64,000 nucleotides of DNA from Polynucleobacter yangtzensis (GCF_001595965.1 NZ_LOJI01000001.1:278178-342177); one strand, 5' to 3'; counted from the stretch's first letter, positions 10,230-20,951 are shown. The notes: generated by a model from the letters alone, not told the origin. Program-made: numbers and translations.

Positions 10230-10469
10230 TTAAGTTGATGTTTTTGTATCTTTTAAAGCGGGATCATAGCCACCGTGTGACCATGGGTTGCAGCGCAAGA
10301 TACGCCACACCATTAATCCAAGGCTTTTTAAAAATCCATAATGACTAAAACAGTCACAAGCATATTGCGAACAACTAGGTACGTATTTGCAGTGCATTCC
10401 TACATATGGGCTTAATGTTAGTTGATAAATTCTTACCAACTTTATTGCCACATTGTTTAAAACGCGCAC
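10230..10469 (-). CDS. yidD: Membrane protein insertion efficiency factor YidD
   Basis: This is a small membrane-associated protein that assists YidC-dependent insertion. The 79 residues contain the family signature: YQLTLSPYVG, then CKYVPSCSQYA with its cysteines, and HGGYDP near the end. The start is a GTG at 10469, one base after the rnpA stop codon (10471-10473), so the two genes are almost certainly translationally coupled. It lies between rnpA and yidC as in most proteobacteria. Confidence 0.95.
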   Translation of the reverse strand: MRVLNNVAIKLVRIYQLTLSPYVGMHCKYVPSCSQYACDCFSHYGFLKSLGLMVWRILRCNPWSHGGYDPALKDTKTST

Positions 10470-10470
10470 C

Positions 10471-10788
10471 TTAAATTAACCCTGAAATTTGAGAGCGCAG
10501 AATTTCTTTTTCTTTTTTTCTAAGCCTGCCTCGTGTTTCGCGACCAATTGGTTTTTTGAGCTTAACTACAACATCTTGATTTAAGGTGTTGGCTTGAGCC
10601 GCCCAAACCAATTCGCGAATCATTCTCTTGAGGCGATTTCGGTCAACCGCTCTTTTGGCTAACTTCTTTGCTACAGCAACCCCCAAGTCAGGCTTGGCGC
10701 CCTCTTGGGTGGATGCAGCATATACACCCCAGTACAAACTTGTCTGGGGACGTATTTTTAGTAATTCAGAAATCCTAGTGCTATTCAA
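10471..10788 (-). CDS. rnpA: Ribonuclease P protein component
   Basis: This is the basic protein subunit of RNase P, which helps the catalytic RNA mature tRNA 5' ends. The 105-residue product carries the family motif DRNRLKRMIRE and a K/R-rich C-terminus. The start is a TTG at 10788, with an in-frame TAG two codons upstream, so no longer form is possible. It begins 8 bases after the rpmH stop codon. Such weak starts are common for this gene and keep its expression below that of rpmH. Confidence 0.94.
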   Translation of the reverse strand: MNSTRISELLKIRPQTSLYWGVYAASTQEGAKPDLGVAVAKKLAKRAVDRNRLKRMIRELVWAAQANTLNQDVVVKLKKPIGRETRGRLRKKEKEILRSQISGLI

Positions 10789-10796
10789 TGGCTAAA

Positions 10797-10931
10797 TTAA
10801 ACAGCCAAACGCTTGCGGCCTTTTGCACGGCGTGCATTTAAAACTGCGCGTCCGCTTTTGGTTTTCATACGAATGCGAAAGCCGTGAGTGCGCTTGCGAC
10901 GTGTTACTGAGGGTTGGTAAGTTCTTTTCAT
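10797..10931 (-). CDS. rpmH: 50S ribosomal protein L34
   Basis: This is a 44-residue ribosomal protein beginning MKRTYQPS, followed by the Arg/Lys-rich body ([12 protein letters not shown]) and ending [11 protein letters not shown]. These are the universal L34 features. The ATG at 10931 has a purine-rich AGGGAT upstream. It is the first gene of the leftward rpmH-rnpA-yidD-yidC-mnmE run, and the shared region upstream separates it from dnaA. Confidence 0.97.
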
Positions 10932-10954
10932 GTTCGATCCCTGGAAAACCAAGT

Positions 10955-10983
10955 ATTTTCCTTGTTGCAGAGCAAAAGGTCAA
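10955..10983 (-). promoter_or_regulatory. Possible rpmH promoter
   Basis: On the minus strand, TTGACC (10983-10978) is followed after 17 bases by GAAAAT (10960-10955), a reasonable sigma-70 pair about 25 bases upstream of the rpmH ATG. The -10 box matches consensus at four of six positions. It is inferred from sequence only. Confidence 0.4.
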
Positions 10984-11011
10984 TCTATCTTGATGAATAT
11001 GTAGGTGTTTT

Positions 11012-11118
11012 TCTCTATTTTTGGTTAAATTTCTCTTAAATCATTAATTTAAATAGAGATTTTTCTATTATTCACAAGTTATCCACAGGTTTTCCACGTT
11101 TTTGTAGCTTGTGGATAA
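11012..11118. promoter_or_regulatory. DnaA-box region upstream of dnaA with AT-rich stretch
   Basis: There is a perfect DnaA box TTATCCACA at 11079-11087, a weaker copy TTTTCCACG at 11090-11098 and an opposite-facing perfect box TGTGGATAA at 11110-11118. Upstream is an AT-rich stretch (11013-11075) bounded by a 9-bp inverted repeat, TCTCTATTT at 11012-11020 and AAATAGAGA at 11051-11059. This could autoregulate dnaA, act as a second half of a split origin, or both. Confidence 0.75.
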
Positions 11119-11153
11119 CTTTGGGGGATCGCTACAATGGATCCTCCAAAAAT

Positions 11154-12578
11154 ATGAGCAACTTACACAATCCCCCCGCCTTGAATTCAATCAGCCCACT
11201 GGGATTTTGGGATGATGCCATTGGCATTTTATCTCGCGAACTGTCGCCCCAACAGTTTAAAACATGGATTCAGCCCCTAACTTTATTATCATTCGTTGAA
11301 AGTGATGACTCACTAACAATAGGAGCGCCAAACCGCTTTAAGTTGGATTGGATCAAGAAAACTTTTGCCGATCGCTTTCAAGAGTTGGCATCACAGTACT
11401 TTGGTCGCCCTATAAATGTAGGATTTACATTGGCGACCGAGGCAAGTCCAGAGAGCAATAAAAGCATTGCGCCTGAAGAGGCGCAACAAAAGGTGGCTGC
11501 TCAAGAAGTTGTGGAGCCCGTTATTTCTGTCGAAGAGGGTGGTTTTGAGATTGAGGACCACTCAAAACTAAACCCAAATCTCACATTCGAAACATTTGTG
11601 ACCGGCAAAGCAAACCAGTTGGCACGAGCTGCGTCAATTCAAGTTGCCCACAATCCCGGCACATCGTATAACCCCATGTTTTTATACGGTGGTGTGGGTC
11701 TAGGTAAAACCCATTTAATCCATGCAATCGGCAACCACCTTCTTAAAGAGAAGCCAAATGCCCGAATCCGCTATATCCATGCAGAACAATATGTTTCGGA
11801 TGTGGTGCGCGCCTATCAACAGAAGGCTTTTGACCGTTTTAAGCGCTATTACCACTCCTTAGACCTTCTATTAATTGACGATATTCAGTTTTTTAGCGGG
11901 AAGTCCAGGACTCAGGAAGAGTTTTTCTATGCTTTTGAGGCCCTATTAAGCAATAAATCCCAAGTCATTATTACTAGCGATACCTATCCCAAAGAAATGG
12001 CAGGTATCGATGATCGACTTATATCCCGCTTTGATTCAGGCTTAACTGTGGCAATTGAGCCCCCAGAGCTTGAAATGCGGGTTGCTATTTTGATGAAGAA
12101 GGCAATTAATGAGGGCATCCCCATGAGTGAGGATGTCGCTTTCTTTGTGGCAAAGCACCTTCGCTCAAACGTTAGAGAGCTTGAGGGGGCCTTAAGAAAA
12201 ATTTTGGCTTTTGTACGCTTTCATGGCAAAGAGGTAACTATTGAGGTTGCTAGAACGGCGCTTAAGGACTTGTTGTCAATTCAAAACCGACAAATTTCTG
12301 TAGAAAACATCCAAAAATCCGTTGCTGATTTTTATAGCATTAAGGTTGCGGACATGTATTCAAAGAAGCGTCCGGCAAACATAGCTAGACCCCGCCAAAT
12401 CGCGATGTTTATGGCCAAAGAGTTGACACAAAAAAGTCTTCCGGAGATTGGGGAGTTGTTCGGTGGCAGAGATCACACAACGGTTTTACATGCGGTTCGA
12501 AAGATTGCAGACGAGCGTGCTCATGACAGTCAGCTGAACCATGAAATTCACGTTATTGAGCAAACCTTGAAAGCTTAA
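11154..12578 (+). CDS. dnaA: Chromosomal replication initiator DnaA
   Basis: DnaA is an AAA+ ATPase that binds DnaA boxes and opens the origin. With the ATG at 11154 the protein has 474 residues. It has an N-terminal DnaB-interaction domain ([20 protein letters not shown]), a short variable linker, Walker [11 protein letters not shown] (about residue 180), Walker [11 protein letters not shown] (about residue 240), an arginine-finger region (SRFDSGL) and the C-terminal DNA-binding signature [11 protein letters not shown] (about residue 438). A longer reading from TTG at 11109 is possible, but that start overlaps a DnaA box and gives an unusual leader, so I prefer the ATG. No strong ribosome site is visible. 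Confidence 0.96.
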   Translation: MSNLHNPPALNSISPLGFWDDAIGILSRELSPQQFKTWIQPLTLLSFVESDDSLTIGAPNRFKLDWIKKTFADRFQELASQYFGRPINVGFTLATEASPESNKSIAPEEAQQKVAAQEVVEPVISVEEGGFEIEDHSKLNPNLTFETFVTGKANQLARAASIQVAHNPGTSYNPMFLYGGVGLGKTHLIHAIGNHLLKEKPNARIRYIHAEQYVSDVVRAYQQKAFDRFKRYYHSLDLLLIDDIQFFSGKSRTQEEFFYAFEALLSNKSQVIITSDTYPKEMAGIDDRLISRFDSGLTVAIEPPELEMRVAILMKKAINEGIPMSEDVAFFVAKHLRSNVRELEGALRKILAFVRFHGKEVTIEVARTALKDLLSIQNRQISVENIQKSVADFYSIKVADMYSKKRPANIARPRQIAMFMAKELTQKSLPEIGELFGGRDHTTVLHAVRKIADERAHDSQLNHEIHVIEQTLKA

Positions 12579-12841
12579 TTCTGGGTTGTGGATAAGGTTG
12601 TGGAGAACCCTAGGGATAAGTTTGGGGATTTCATGTGGATAAATTGTGGAAAGTCCCAGCTTCATGCAAAAATAGGGTGTTGATAAAAAGTTATCCCCGT
12701 TTTATGCAGTGCTTATACAAAAGTTTTCCACAGGTTTTTTAGCGTTTAAGGTTTTGTTTTATAGGGTGTTTTTGACTTATCCACGGAACTTCAGACCCTT
12801 ATTACTATTACTACTAAGATATATACAAGGATTTAAAAGCA
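12579..12841. other. oriC: Chromosomal origin of replication, oriC core
   Basis: This dnaA-dnaN interval is dense in DnaA boxes. Perfect TGTGGATAA copies lie at 12587-12595 and 12634-12642, and a near match TGTGGAGAA at 12599-12607. In the other direction TTATCCCCG lies at 12691-12699, TTTTCCACA at 12724-12732 and TTATCCACG at 12777-12785. Weaker copies occur near 12611 and 12713. The last box is followed by a GC-richer spacer, a DnaA-trio run and an AT-rich stretch ending at dnaN. Location, box density and gene context make this the origin. Confidence 0.93.
12799..12816 (-). other. DnaA-trio array (origin-unwinding element)
   Basis: Six consecutive triplets read TTA TTA CTA TTA CTA CTA on the plus strand. 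On the other strand, read 3'-5', this is AAT AAT GAT AAT GAT GAT, which fits the DnaA-trio consensus 3'-(G/A)AT-5'. The array lies 13 bases beyond the DnaA box at 12777-12785 and is followed by an AT-rich stretch. This matches the box, GC-rich spacer, trio and AT-rich order of the basal unwinding system described in Bacillus subtilis. Confidence 0.8.
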
Positions 12842-13957
12842 ATGCAACTCGTTAACACTTCACGCGATAACTTACTAAAACCTCTTCAGGTTGTTAGTGG
12901 AATTGTTGAACGTAGGCATACATTGCCAATTTTGGCAAACCTCTTGTTTAAAAAAGTTGGTGAGAAAGTTTCTTTTATCTCCACTGATATTGAAATTCAG
13001 ATTACAACCAATGCTAATTTTGGTGTTGGTTCTGAAGATGTAACAACCACCGTTGCTGCAAGAAAATTATTGGATATTTTGCGTGCCTTACCTGAGGGGC
13101 CAGTTTCCTTAAATCTCAAAGACAACAAAATGGTGGTACAGAGCGGTAAGAGCCGCTTTTCGTTGCAGACTCTGTCTGCAACGGAGTTCCCTGTAATGCA
13201 AAGTGTTGGTGAAGTTACTGCTGCATGGAAGATGTCTCAGAAAAGTTTCCGTCAACTAATTAGTCAGGTGCATTTTTCAATGGCTCAGCAAGACATTCGT
13301 TACTACTTGAATGGTATGTTGTTGGTGATTGAGGGTAAGGATGTTGTTGCTGTAGCAACAGACGGTCATCGTCTTGCGTATTCACAGGTTGAGTTATCTG
13401 AAGCGCCATCCGGCTCAGGTCAGAAGCAGGAAATCATTATTCCACGCAAAACTATTTTGGAGTGTCAGCATTTGTTGGAGGACTCTGATGAGCCTCTTGA
13501 GATTAGTTTGACTGCAAACCAGGTGAAGTTTTCCTTTGGTGATATTGAGTTAATTTCAAAGTTAGTTGAAGGTAAATTCCCGGATTTTCAAAGAGTGATC
13601 CCTAAGGGTCAGAAGAATTCATTAGTGGTTGGCAGAGATGCATTGCAATCCGCTCTTCAACGTGCTGCCATTTTGACGACTGATAAGTTTAAAGGTGTTC
13701 GTTTCTCTTTATCCCCTAATCGAATCACAATTCAATCAACTAACGCTGAACAAGAAGAGGCGCAAGAAGAGATTGAGACTGAGTACTCAGGTGATGCAGT
13801 AGAGATTGGGTTTAATGTAAGTTATTTACTTGATGTTTTATCAAACCTCAAGAATGAAAAGATTCAAATTAGTTTGGGTGATGCGAATAGTAGTGCTGTA
13901 GTTACTCTGCCTGGCTCAGAGAGCTTTAAGTATGTTGTGATGCCAATGCGTATTTAA
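12842..13957 (+). CDS. dnaN: DNA polymerase III beta sliding clamp
   Basis: The beta clamp is a ring-shaped dimer that tethers DNA polymerase III. The 371 residues fit the three-domain clamp fold. Recognisable segments are the N-terminal VERRHTLPILANLLF, the domain-2 stretch ATDGHRLAYSQVEL (about residue 178) and the C-terminal YVVMPMRI, which lines the peptide-binding pocket in the family. A start-proximal AAGGATT precedes the ATG. gyrB follows after 11 bases, consistent with cotranscription. Confidence 0.97.
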   Translation: MQLVNTSRDNLLKPLQVVSGIVERRHTLPILANLLFKKVGEKVSFISTDIEIQITTNANFGVGSEDVTTTVAARKLLDILRALPEGPVSLNLKDNKMVVQSGKSRFSLQTLSATEFPVMQSVGEVTAAWKMSQKSFRQLISQVHFSMAQQDIRYYLNGMLLVIEGKDVVAVATDGHRLAYSQVELSEAPSGSGQKQEIIIPRKTILECQHLLEDSDEPLEISLTANQVKFSFGDIELISKLVEGKFPDFQRVIPKGQKNSLVVGRDALQSALQRAAILTTDKFKGVRFSLSPNRITIQSTNAEQEEAQEEIETEYSGDAVEIGFNVSYLLDVLSNLKNEKIQISLGDANSSAVVTLPGSESFKYVVMPMRI

Positions 13958-13962
13958 CTTAG

Positions 13963-16467
<2,505 letters not shown>

Positions 16468-16469
16468 AA

Positions 16470-16964
16470 ATGGCTGACAAAAAATTAAAACCACCTAAGG
16501 TGGACAGATCTTCTATTGTTGTTAAATCCTCTCCAATTCATGGCAAAGGCGTTTTTGTTGCAAAGCCAATTAAAAAAGGCGAGGCAATCATTGAATACAA
16601 GGGTGAGCGCATCAGTTGGAAGTTGGCTGAAAAGCGTCATCCACATGATCCCAAAGACCCCAACCATACCTTTTACTTTTCACTAGAAGATGGTCGTGTA
16701 ATCGATGCAAAGTATGGTGGCAATGCTGCGCGCTGGATTAACCACTCCTGCAAGCCTAGTTGTGAAGCTCGTGAAGATACCTTTGACGGCGAGCCAAGAG
16801 TGTTTATTTATGCAAAGCACGCCCTCAAGGTTGGTGAAGAGTTGTTTTATGACTATTCACTAGATATCGAGGGAAAAATTACCAAGCAAATGAAAAAAGA
16901 TTACGAGTGTCGCTGTGGTGCTAAAAAGTGTCGCGGCACTATGTTGGCAACAAAAGAGAAGTAA
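16470..16964 (+). CDS. SET-domain protein (putative lysine methyltransferase)
   Basis: SET proteins transfer a methyl group from S-adenosylmethionine to protein lysines. The 164-residue protein is essentially a bare SET domain with a post-SET tail. It has GKGVFVAKPIKKGEAIIEY at the start, the cofactor-binding motif RWINHSCKPSCEA (about residue 90), the catalytic-tyrosine segment ELFYDY and the zinc-type CRCGAKKC near the end. No DNA-binding or sorting domain is visible. It starts 2 bases after gyrB, so it is likely cotranscribed with it. The substrate is unknown; a ribosomal or DNA-associated protein is possible but speculative. Confidence 0.88.
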   Translation: MADKKLKPPKVDRSSIVVKSSPIHGKGVFVAKPIKKGEAIIEYKGERISWKLAEKRHPHDPKDPNHTFYFSLEDGRVIDAKYGGNAARWINHSCKPSCEAREDTFDGEPRVFIYAKHALKVGEELFYDYSLDIEGKITKQMKKDYECRCGAKKCRGTMLATKEK

Positions 16965-16972
16965 AAATTTCT

Positions 16973-17188
16973 ATGTTGTTTGTAACAATTCAAGAGTTAG
17001 AGGCGGCAATCAATTATTGGCGTAGTCAATCACCATCAGAGGGTGATGAGCTGCGCCTTTGCCCTGAGGCCTCAGCGCTTGCCAAGCCCTATGCATTGAT
17101 GATTGTGCAGGGCGCTCAACGGGTCCCGGTGGATGTTCTCGATGATATGGCTCGTTCCGCAATTCAACAATTTCAAAAAATAACTTAA
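16973..17188 (+). CDS. DUF3717-like small protein
   Basis: This 71-residue protein starts at the ATG at 16973, 8 bases after the SET-domain gene. The stretches IQELEAAINYWR and ELRLCPEASALAKPYALMI look like the small DUF3717 family I associate with Burkholderiales. Function is unknown. It has no signal peptide or membrane segment and a single cysteine. A longer in-frame start at 16928 would overlap the preceding gene and adds only unlikely residues, so I rejected it. Confidence 0.75.
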   Translation: MLFVTIQELEAAINYWRSQSPSEGDELRLCPEASALAKPYALMIVQGAQRVPVDVLDDMARSAIQQFQKIT

Positions 17189-17294
17189 ACATTTTTTGTT
17201 CATCTTCCCCGAGTTGTTTAGGGTTATTGCTATATATAGTGAAGCTATCTTGGAGTATTCTCATATTCTTGCTCCCAAGTAGGGGGTAGAGGGT

Positions 17295-18062
17295 ATGAGA
17301 TTGCAAGAAACAATATTAAAAACAATTGGACTGGGAAAATCTTTTAAAGGCTTTTCTGCGGTCACCGATGTGAACCTGGATGTCACCAGGGGAACCATCC
17401 ACGCTTTGATTGGACCAAACGGCGCTGGTAAAACCACCTGCTTTAACTTGCTTACTAAATTTTTAGAGCCGAGTAGCGGTCAAATCCTATTTAATGGTTT
17501 TGATATAACCAACGAGGCTCCAGCACAAATTGCGCGGCGCGGCGTTATTCGATCTTTTCAAATTTCAGCGGTTTTCCCCCATCTGACAGTTATTGAGAAT
17601 GTTCGTGTTGCACTGCAGCGAGGATTGGGAACCGAGTTTCATTTTTGGAAGTCCGGCAACTCGTTAAATGTTTTAAACGAGCGTGCGCTAGAGCTTCTTC
17701 ATGAGGTTGGGTTGGAAGGTTTTGCGAACGAAGAAACCCTAAACCTGGCTTATGGCCGCAAAAGGGCTCTCGAAATTGCAACTACGTTGGCTATGGAGCC
17801 AGAGTTAATGCTCTTGGATGAGCCAACCCAGGGAATGGGTCACGAGGATGTAGAGCGTGTAACCGAATTAATTGATCGCGTTGCCAAAGGGCGGACGATT
17901 CTTATGGTTGAGCACAATATGAAGGTAGTTTCTTCTATTGCAGACCGAATTACTGTATTGCAGCGCGGCTCAGTTTTGGCCGAAGGGTCTTATCACGAGG
18001 TTTCTAACAATCCATTGGTTGTTGAGGCCTATATGGGAAGCCATGGGGGAGACAACCTATGA
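17295..18062 (+). CDS. ABC transporter ATP-binding protein, LivG type
   Basis: This is one of two ATPases of a branched-chain-amino-acid-type (HAAT) importer. The 255-residue protein has Walker A GPNGAGKTT (about residue 39), Walker B LMLLDEPTQGM (about residue 170) and a divergent signature AYGRKRALE instead of LSGGQ. The downstream histidine switch lies in MVEHNMKVV. It begins a five-gene run ending at 21881 that encodes a complete transporter. Its stop codon overlaps the start of the second ATPase gene (ATGA). The substrate cannot be told from the sequence. Confidence 0.92.
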   Translation: MRLQETILKTIGLGKSFKGFSAVTDVNLDVTRGTIHALIGPNGAGKTTCFNLLTKFLEPSSGQILFNGFDITNEAPAQIARRGVIRSFQISAVFPHLTVIENVRVALQRGLGTEFHFWKSGNSLNVLNERALELLHEVGLEGFANEETLNLAYGRKRALEIATTLAMEPELMLLDEPTQGMGHEDVERVTELIDRVAKGRTILMVEHNMKVVSSIADRITVLQRGSVLAEGSYHEVSNNPLVVEAYMGSHGGDNL

Positions 18063-18763
18063 GCACCATGGCATTAGAGGTTAAAAATCTAGAGTCTTGG
18101 TATGGCGAATCACACATTTTGCACGGAGTAAATTTTGCCGTGCGAGATGGAGAGGTTGTCACCTTGCTTGGAAGAAATGGCGCCGGAAGAAGCACCATTC
18201 TGAAAACCATTTTAGGGTTAACCAGCAAAAGAACTGGTTCGGTAGAAATTTATGGCACTCAAACTATCGCCATGCCTACCTACAAGATTGCCCGCTTGGG
18301 TGTTGGGTTTTGCCCTGAAGAGCGCGGGATTTTTGCAAGCCTAAGTACCGAAGAAAATTTATTGTTGTTGCCAGAGATTGCTCCTGGCGGCATGGGTTTG
18401 GATGAGATTTATGAAATGTTTCCAAACCTCTATGAAAGAAGAAATAGCCCTGGCACCCGTCTTTCTGGTGGTGAGCAACAAATGTTGGCCATGGCTCGTA
18501 TTCTGAGAACGGGCGCCAAGCTTCTGTTGCTTGATGAAATTACCGAAGGTTTGGCCCCGGTTATTGTGCAAAAGCTTGGCGAGGTTGTAACTAGCTTGCG
18601 CAATAAGGGGTTCACCATTGTTTTGGTTGAGCAGAATTTCCGTTTTGCGGCACCTTTGGCTGATCGCCACTATGTTGTTGAACATGGAAATGTGGTTGAG
18701 GTTGTAAATCAGAATGAGCTTGCTGAAAAAGCGGCTTTATTAAATGAGTATCTTGGTGTTTAG
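18059..18763 (+). CDS. ABC transporter ATP-binding protein, LivF type, with variant Walker A
   Basis: This is the second ATPase of the importer (234 residues). It has the LivF-type CPEERGIFASLSTEEN stretch, signature LSGGEQQMLAMAR (about residue 140), Walker B LLLLDEITEGL and H-switch-like segment LVEQNFRFA. The Walker A motif is GRNGAGRST: the invariant lysine is replaced by arginine (codon AGA at about 18190). I recall arginine at this place in some LivF-like proteins, so it may be a subgroup trait. The histidine expected after the D-loop is also a glutamine here (VEQN). ATP binding may therefore be asymmetric in the heterodimer. Confidence 0.9.
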   Translation: MSTMALEVKNLESWYGESHILHGVNFAVRDGEVVTLLGRNGAGRSTILKTILGLTSKRTGSVEIYGTQTIAMPTYKIARLGVGFCPEERGIFASLSTEENLLLLPEIAPGGMGLDEIYEMFPNLYERRNSPGTRLSGGEQQMLAMARILRTGAKLLLLDEITEGLAPVIVQKLGEVVTSLRNKGFTIVLVEQNFRFAAPLADRHYVVEHGNVVEVVNQNELAEKAALLNEYLGV

Positions 18764-18785
18764 TGGATTTCTATAGGAGATGGCA

Positions 18786-20012
18786 ATGAAGTTAAAGCAA
18801 ATAACCGCGTGTCTGGTTGCGGCGACCATGTTTGGTTCAAACCCAGTGTTTGCGCAAAGCGCACCGAAGGTTAGTGGCGATGTTATTAAGATTGGTGTAT
18901 TAACCGACCTTTCCTCAACCTATTCTGATTTGGCTGGTCCGGGTGCTGTAATTGCAGCAAAGATGGCGATTGCAGATTTTTCTAAAGACGGCACTGTAAT
19001 CGGCAAGAAGATTGAGTTAGTTAGCGCCGATCACCAGAACAAGGCTGATATTGCTGCAAACAAAGCCCGCGAGTGGTACGACAAAGATGGCGTAGACGTT
19101 ATTGTTGAGCTGGTTTCAACCAACGTTGCTTTGGCTGTAATGGAAGTTGCCGAACAAAAGAACAAGATTACTTTGGTTTCTGGCGCAGCTTCTTTGCCAA
19201 TCACCAATGAGAAATGTACTGCTAATAACGTTCATTGGACCTATGACACCTATGCGCTTTCAAACGGCACAGCTAAAGCAGTTGTAAAGCAAGGTAAAAA
19301 GAATTGGTACTTCCTTACTGCTGACTACGCATTCGGCGCGGCTTTGGAGAAAGACTCAACCAACGTTGTTAATGCTAATGGCGGTAAGGTATTGGGAACC
19401 AGCAAGCACCCATTCCCAAACAGCGACTTTTCTTCCTACCTCTTGAAGGCTCAAGCTAGTGGTGCTGACGTAGTTGCTTTGGCAAACGCCGGGCAAGACA
19501 CCATCAACAGTGTTAAGCAGGCTTCTGAGTTTGGTATCAATAAAAAGCAAACTGTTGTGCCTTTGTTGATGTTTATTACCGATGTTCACTCTTTGGGTTT
19601 AAATGCTGCTCAAGGCATGTACCTCACAGAAGGTTTCTACTGGGATAAAGACGACAAGACCCGTGCTTTTGCAAAACGCTTCATCTTGCAACATAAGCGT
19701 ATGCCATCAAGCGTTCAGGCAGGTGTTTACTCATCTGTTCTTGCTTACTTAAATGCTGTACAAAAAGCTGGCACCGATGACACTCAAGCTGTTATGAAGG
19801 CTTTGAAGTCTACCAATATTGATGATGGACTTTTCAAAGGCAAGATTCGCGCTGACGGTAAGTTTGAGCATGACATGTATTTGTTAGAAGTGAAGAAGCC
19901 ATCTGACTCTAAGAGCCCATGGGATTATTACAACGTCAAGGCGGTGATTCCTGCTGCTGAAGCGACTCAACCACTTTCATTGTCACGATGCAAGCTGGTT
20001 ACTAACAAGTAA
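18786..20012 (+). CDS. ABC transporter substrate-binding protein (LivK-like)
   Basis: This is the periplasmic receptor of the importer, a type I binding protein of the receptor-family-ligand-binding fold. The start is the ATG at 18786, placed 6 bases after AGGAG; the earlier ATG at 18780 directly abuts that site. A signal peptide covers about residues 1-24 with a VFAQS cleavage region. The mature protein has IKIGVLTDLSSTYSDLAGPG and VSGAASLPITNEKC, and one cysteine near each end of the mature domain that could pair. The ligand is unknown; similar proteins bind amino acids, amides, urea or aromatic acids. Confidence 0.9.
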   Translation: MKLKQITACLVAATMFGSNPVFAQSAPKVSGDVIKIGVLTDLSSTYSDLAGPGAVIAAKMAIADFSKDGTVIGKKIELVSADHQNKADIAANKAREWYDKDGVDVIVELVSTNVALAVMEVAEQKNKITLVSGAASLPITNEKCTANNVHWTYDTYALSNGTAKAVVKQGKKNWYFLTADYAFGAALEKDSTNVVNANGGKVLGTSKHPFPNSDFSSYLLKAQASGADVVALANAGQDTINSVKQASEFGINKKQTVVPLLMFITDVHSLGLNAAQGMYLTEGFYWDKDDKTRAFAKRFILQHKRMPSSVQAGVYSSVLAYLNAVQKAGTDDTQAVMKALKSTNIDDGLFKGKIRADGKFEHDMYLLEVKKPSDSKSPWDYYNVKAVIPAAEATQPLSLSRCKLVTNK

Positions 20013-20028
20013 TTGATCTCTATTAAGT

Positions 20029-20949
20029 ATGTTTGAACTTCTTGGAATTACCCCTCAAGGGCTGGTTGCCCAGCTCTTGGTGGGGCTTATTAATGGCTCT
20101 TTCTATGCCATATTGAGTTTGGGATTGGCCATTATTTTTGGCCTTCTCAACATCATTAATTTTGCGCATGGTGCTCAGTACACCATGGGTGCATTTATTG
20201 CTTGGATTGGTTTAACTCAAATCAGCCAATGGCTCGGCTTTCCTGAGCTATCAATCAATTATTGGTTTGCTTTAATTGTTGTCCCGTTGGTTTTGGCGGG
20301 CTTCGGTTTAATTCTGGAGCGCACGATGCTGCGCCGTCTGTATCACTTAGACCATTTATACGGTCTTTTGCTGACATTTGGTTTGGCACTCATTATTGAG
20401 GGCATGTTCCGTCATTGGTACGGAATCTCTGGTGAGAGCTATCCAGCCCCAGAGATGCTGCAGGGCGCCATTCCCCTTGAGTCTCTCGGTATTATTTTGC
20501 CGAAGTATCGAGTATGGGTGGTGATCATCTCTCTAGTGGTTTGTTTCTCTACCTGGTACGTGATTGAAAGAACAAAGTTAGGCGCCTATTTGCGTGCTGG
20601 AACTGAAAACCCTAAATTGCTACAGGCTTTCGGTATTAATGTTCCCCTAATGATTTCGTTGGCTTACGCCTATGGCGTTGGCTTGGCTGGTTTTGCTGGT
20701 GTTTTAGCTGCCCCTATTTTTCAAGTAAACCCATTAATGGGCTCCAACCTCATCATTGTTGTTTTTGCGGTGGTGGTGATTGGCGGCATGGGCTCCATCA
20801 TGGGCGCCATCTTGACTGGTTTAGGTTTGGGCTTAATTGAAGGCCTCACAAAAGTCTTTTACCCAGAAGCTTCTGGGGTTGTGATTTTTGTGATCATGGC
20901 AATTGTTTTGTTGGTTCGTCCTGCTGGACTGTTTGGGCGGGAGAAATAA
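20029..20949 (+). CDS. ABC transporter permease, LivH type
   Basis: This is the first membrane subunit of the importer (306 residues, about eight hydrophobic helices). Family features are GLINGSFYAILSLGLAIIFG near the N-terminus, NFAHGAQYTMGAF, and the cytoplasmic loop RAGTENPKLLQAFGINV that contacts the ATPases. GGMGSIMGAILTG lies near the C-terminus. It starts 16 bases after the binding-protein gene and is followed within 2 bases by the second permease gene. Confidence 0.93.
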   Translation: MFELLGITPQGLVAQLLVGLINGSFYAILSLGLAIIFGLLNIINFAHGAQYTMGAFIAWIGLTQISQWLGFPELSINYWFALIVVPLVLAGFGLILERTMLRRLYHLDHLYGLLLTFGLALIIEGMFRHWYGISGESYPAPEMLQGAIPLESLGIILPKYRVWVVIISLVVCFSTWYVIERTKLGAYLRAGTENPKLLQAFGINVPLMISLAYAYGVGLAGFAGVLAAPIFQVNPLMGSNLIIVVFAVVVIGGMGSIMGAILTGLGLGLIEGLTKVFYPEASGVVIFVIMAIVLLVRPAGLFGREK

Positions 20950-20951
20950 GC

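Noticed and set aside
11109..11153. N-terminal extension of dnaA from TTG
   Set aside because: It overlaps a DnaA box and adds residues unlike the family; the ATG at 11154 is a better start.
17010..17306. A 98-codon minus-strand frame across the DUF3717-like gene and the ABC promoter region
   Set aside because: It is antisense to a recognised small gene, begins in an intergenic region without a ribosome site, and has no family features.
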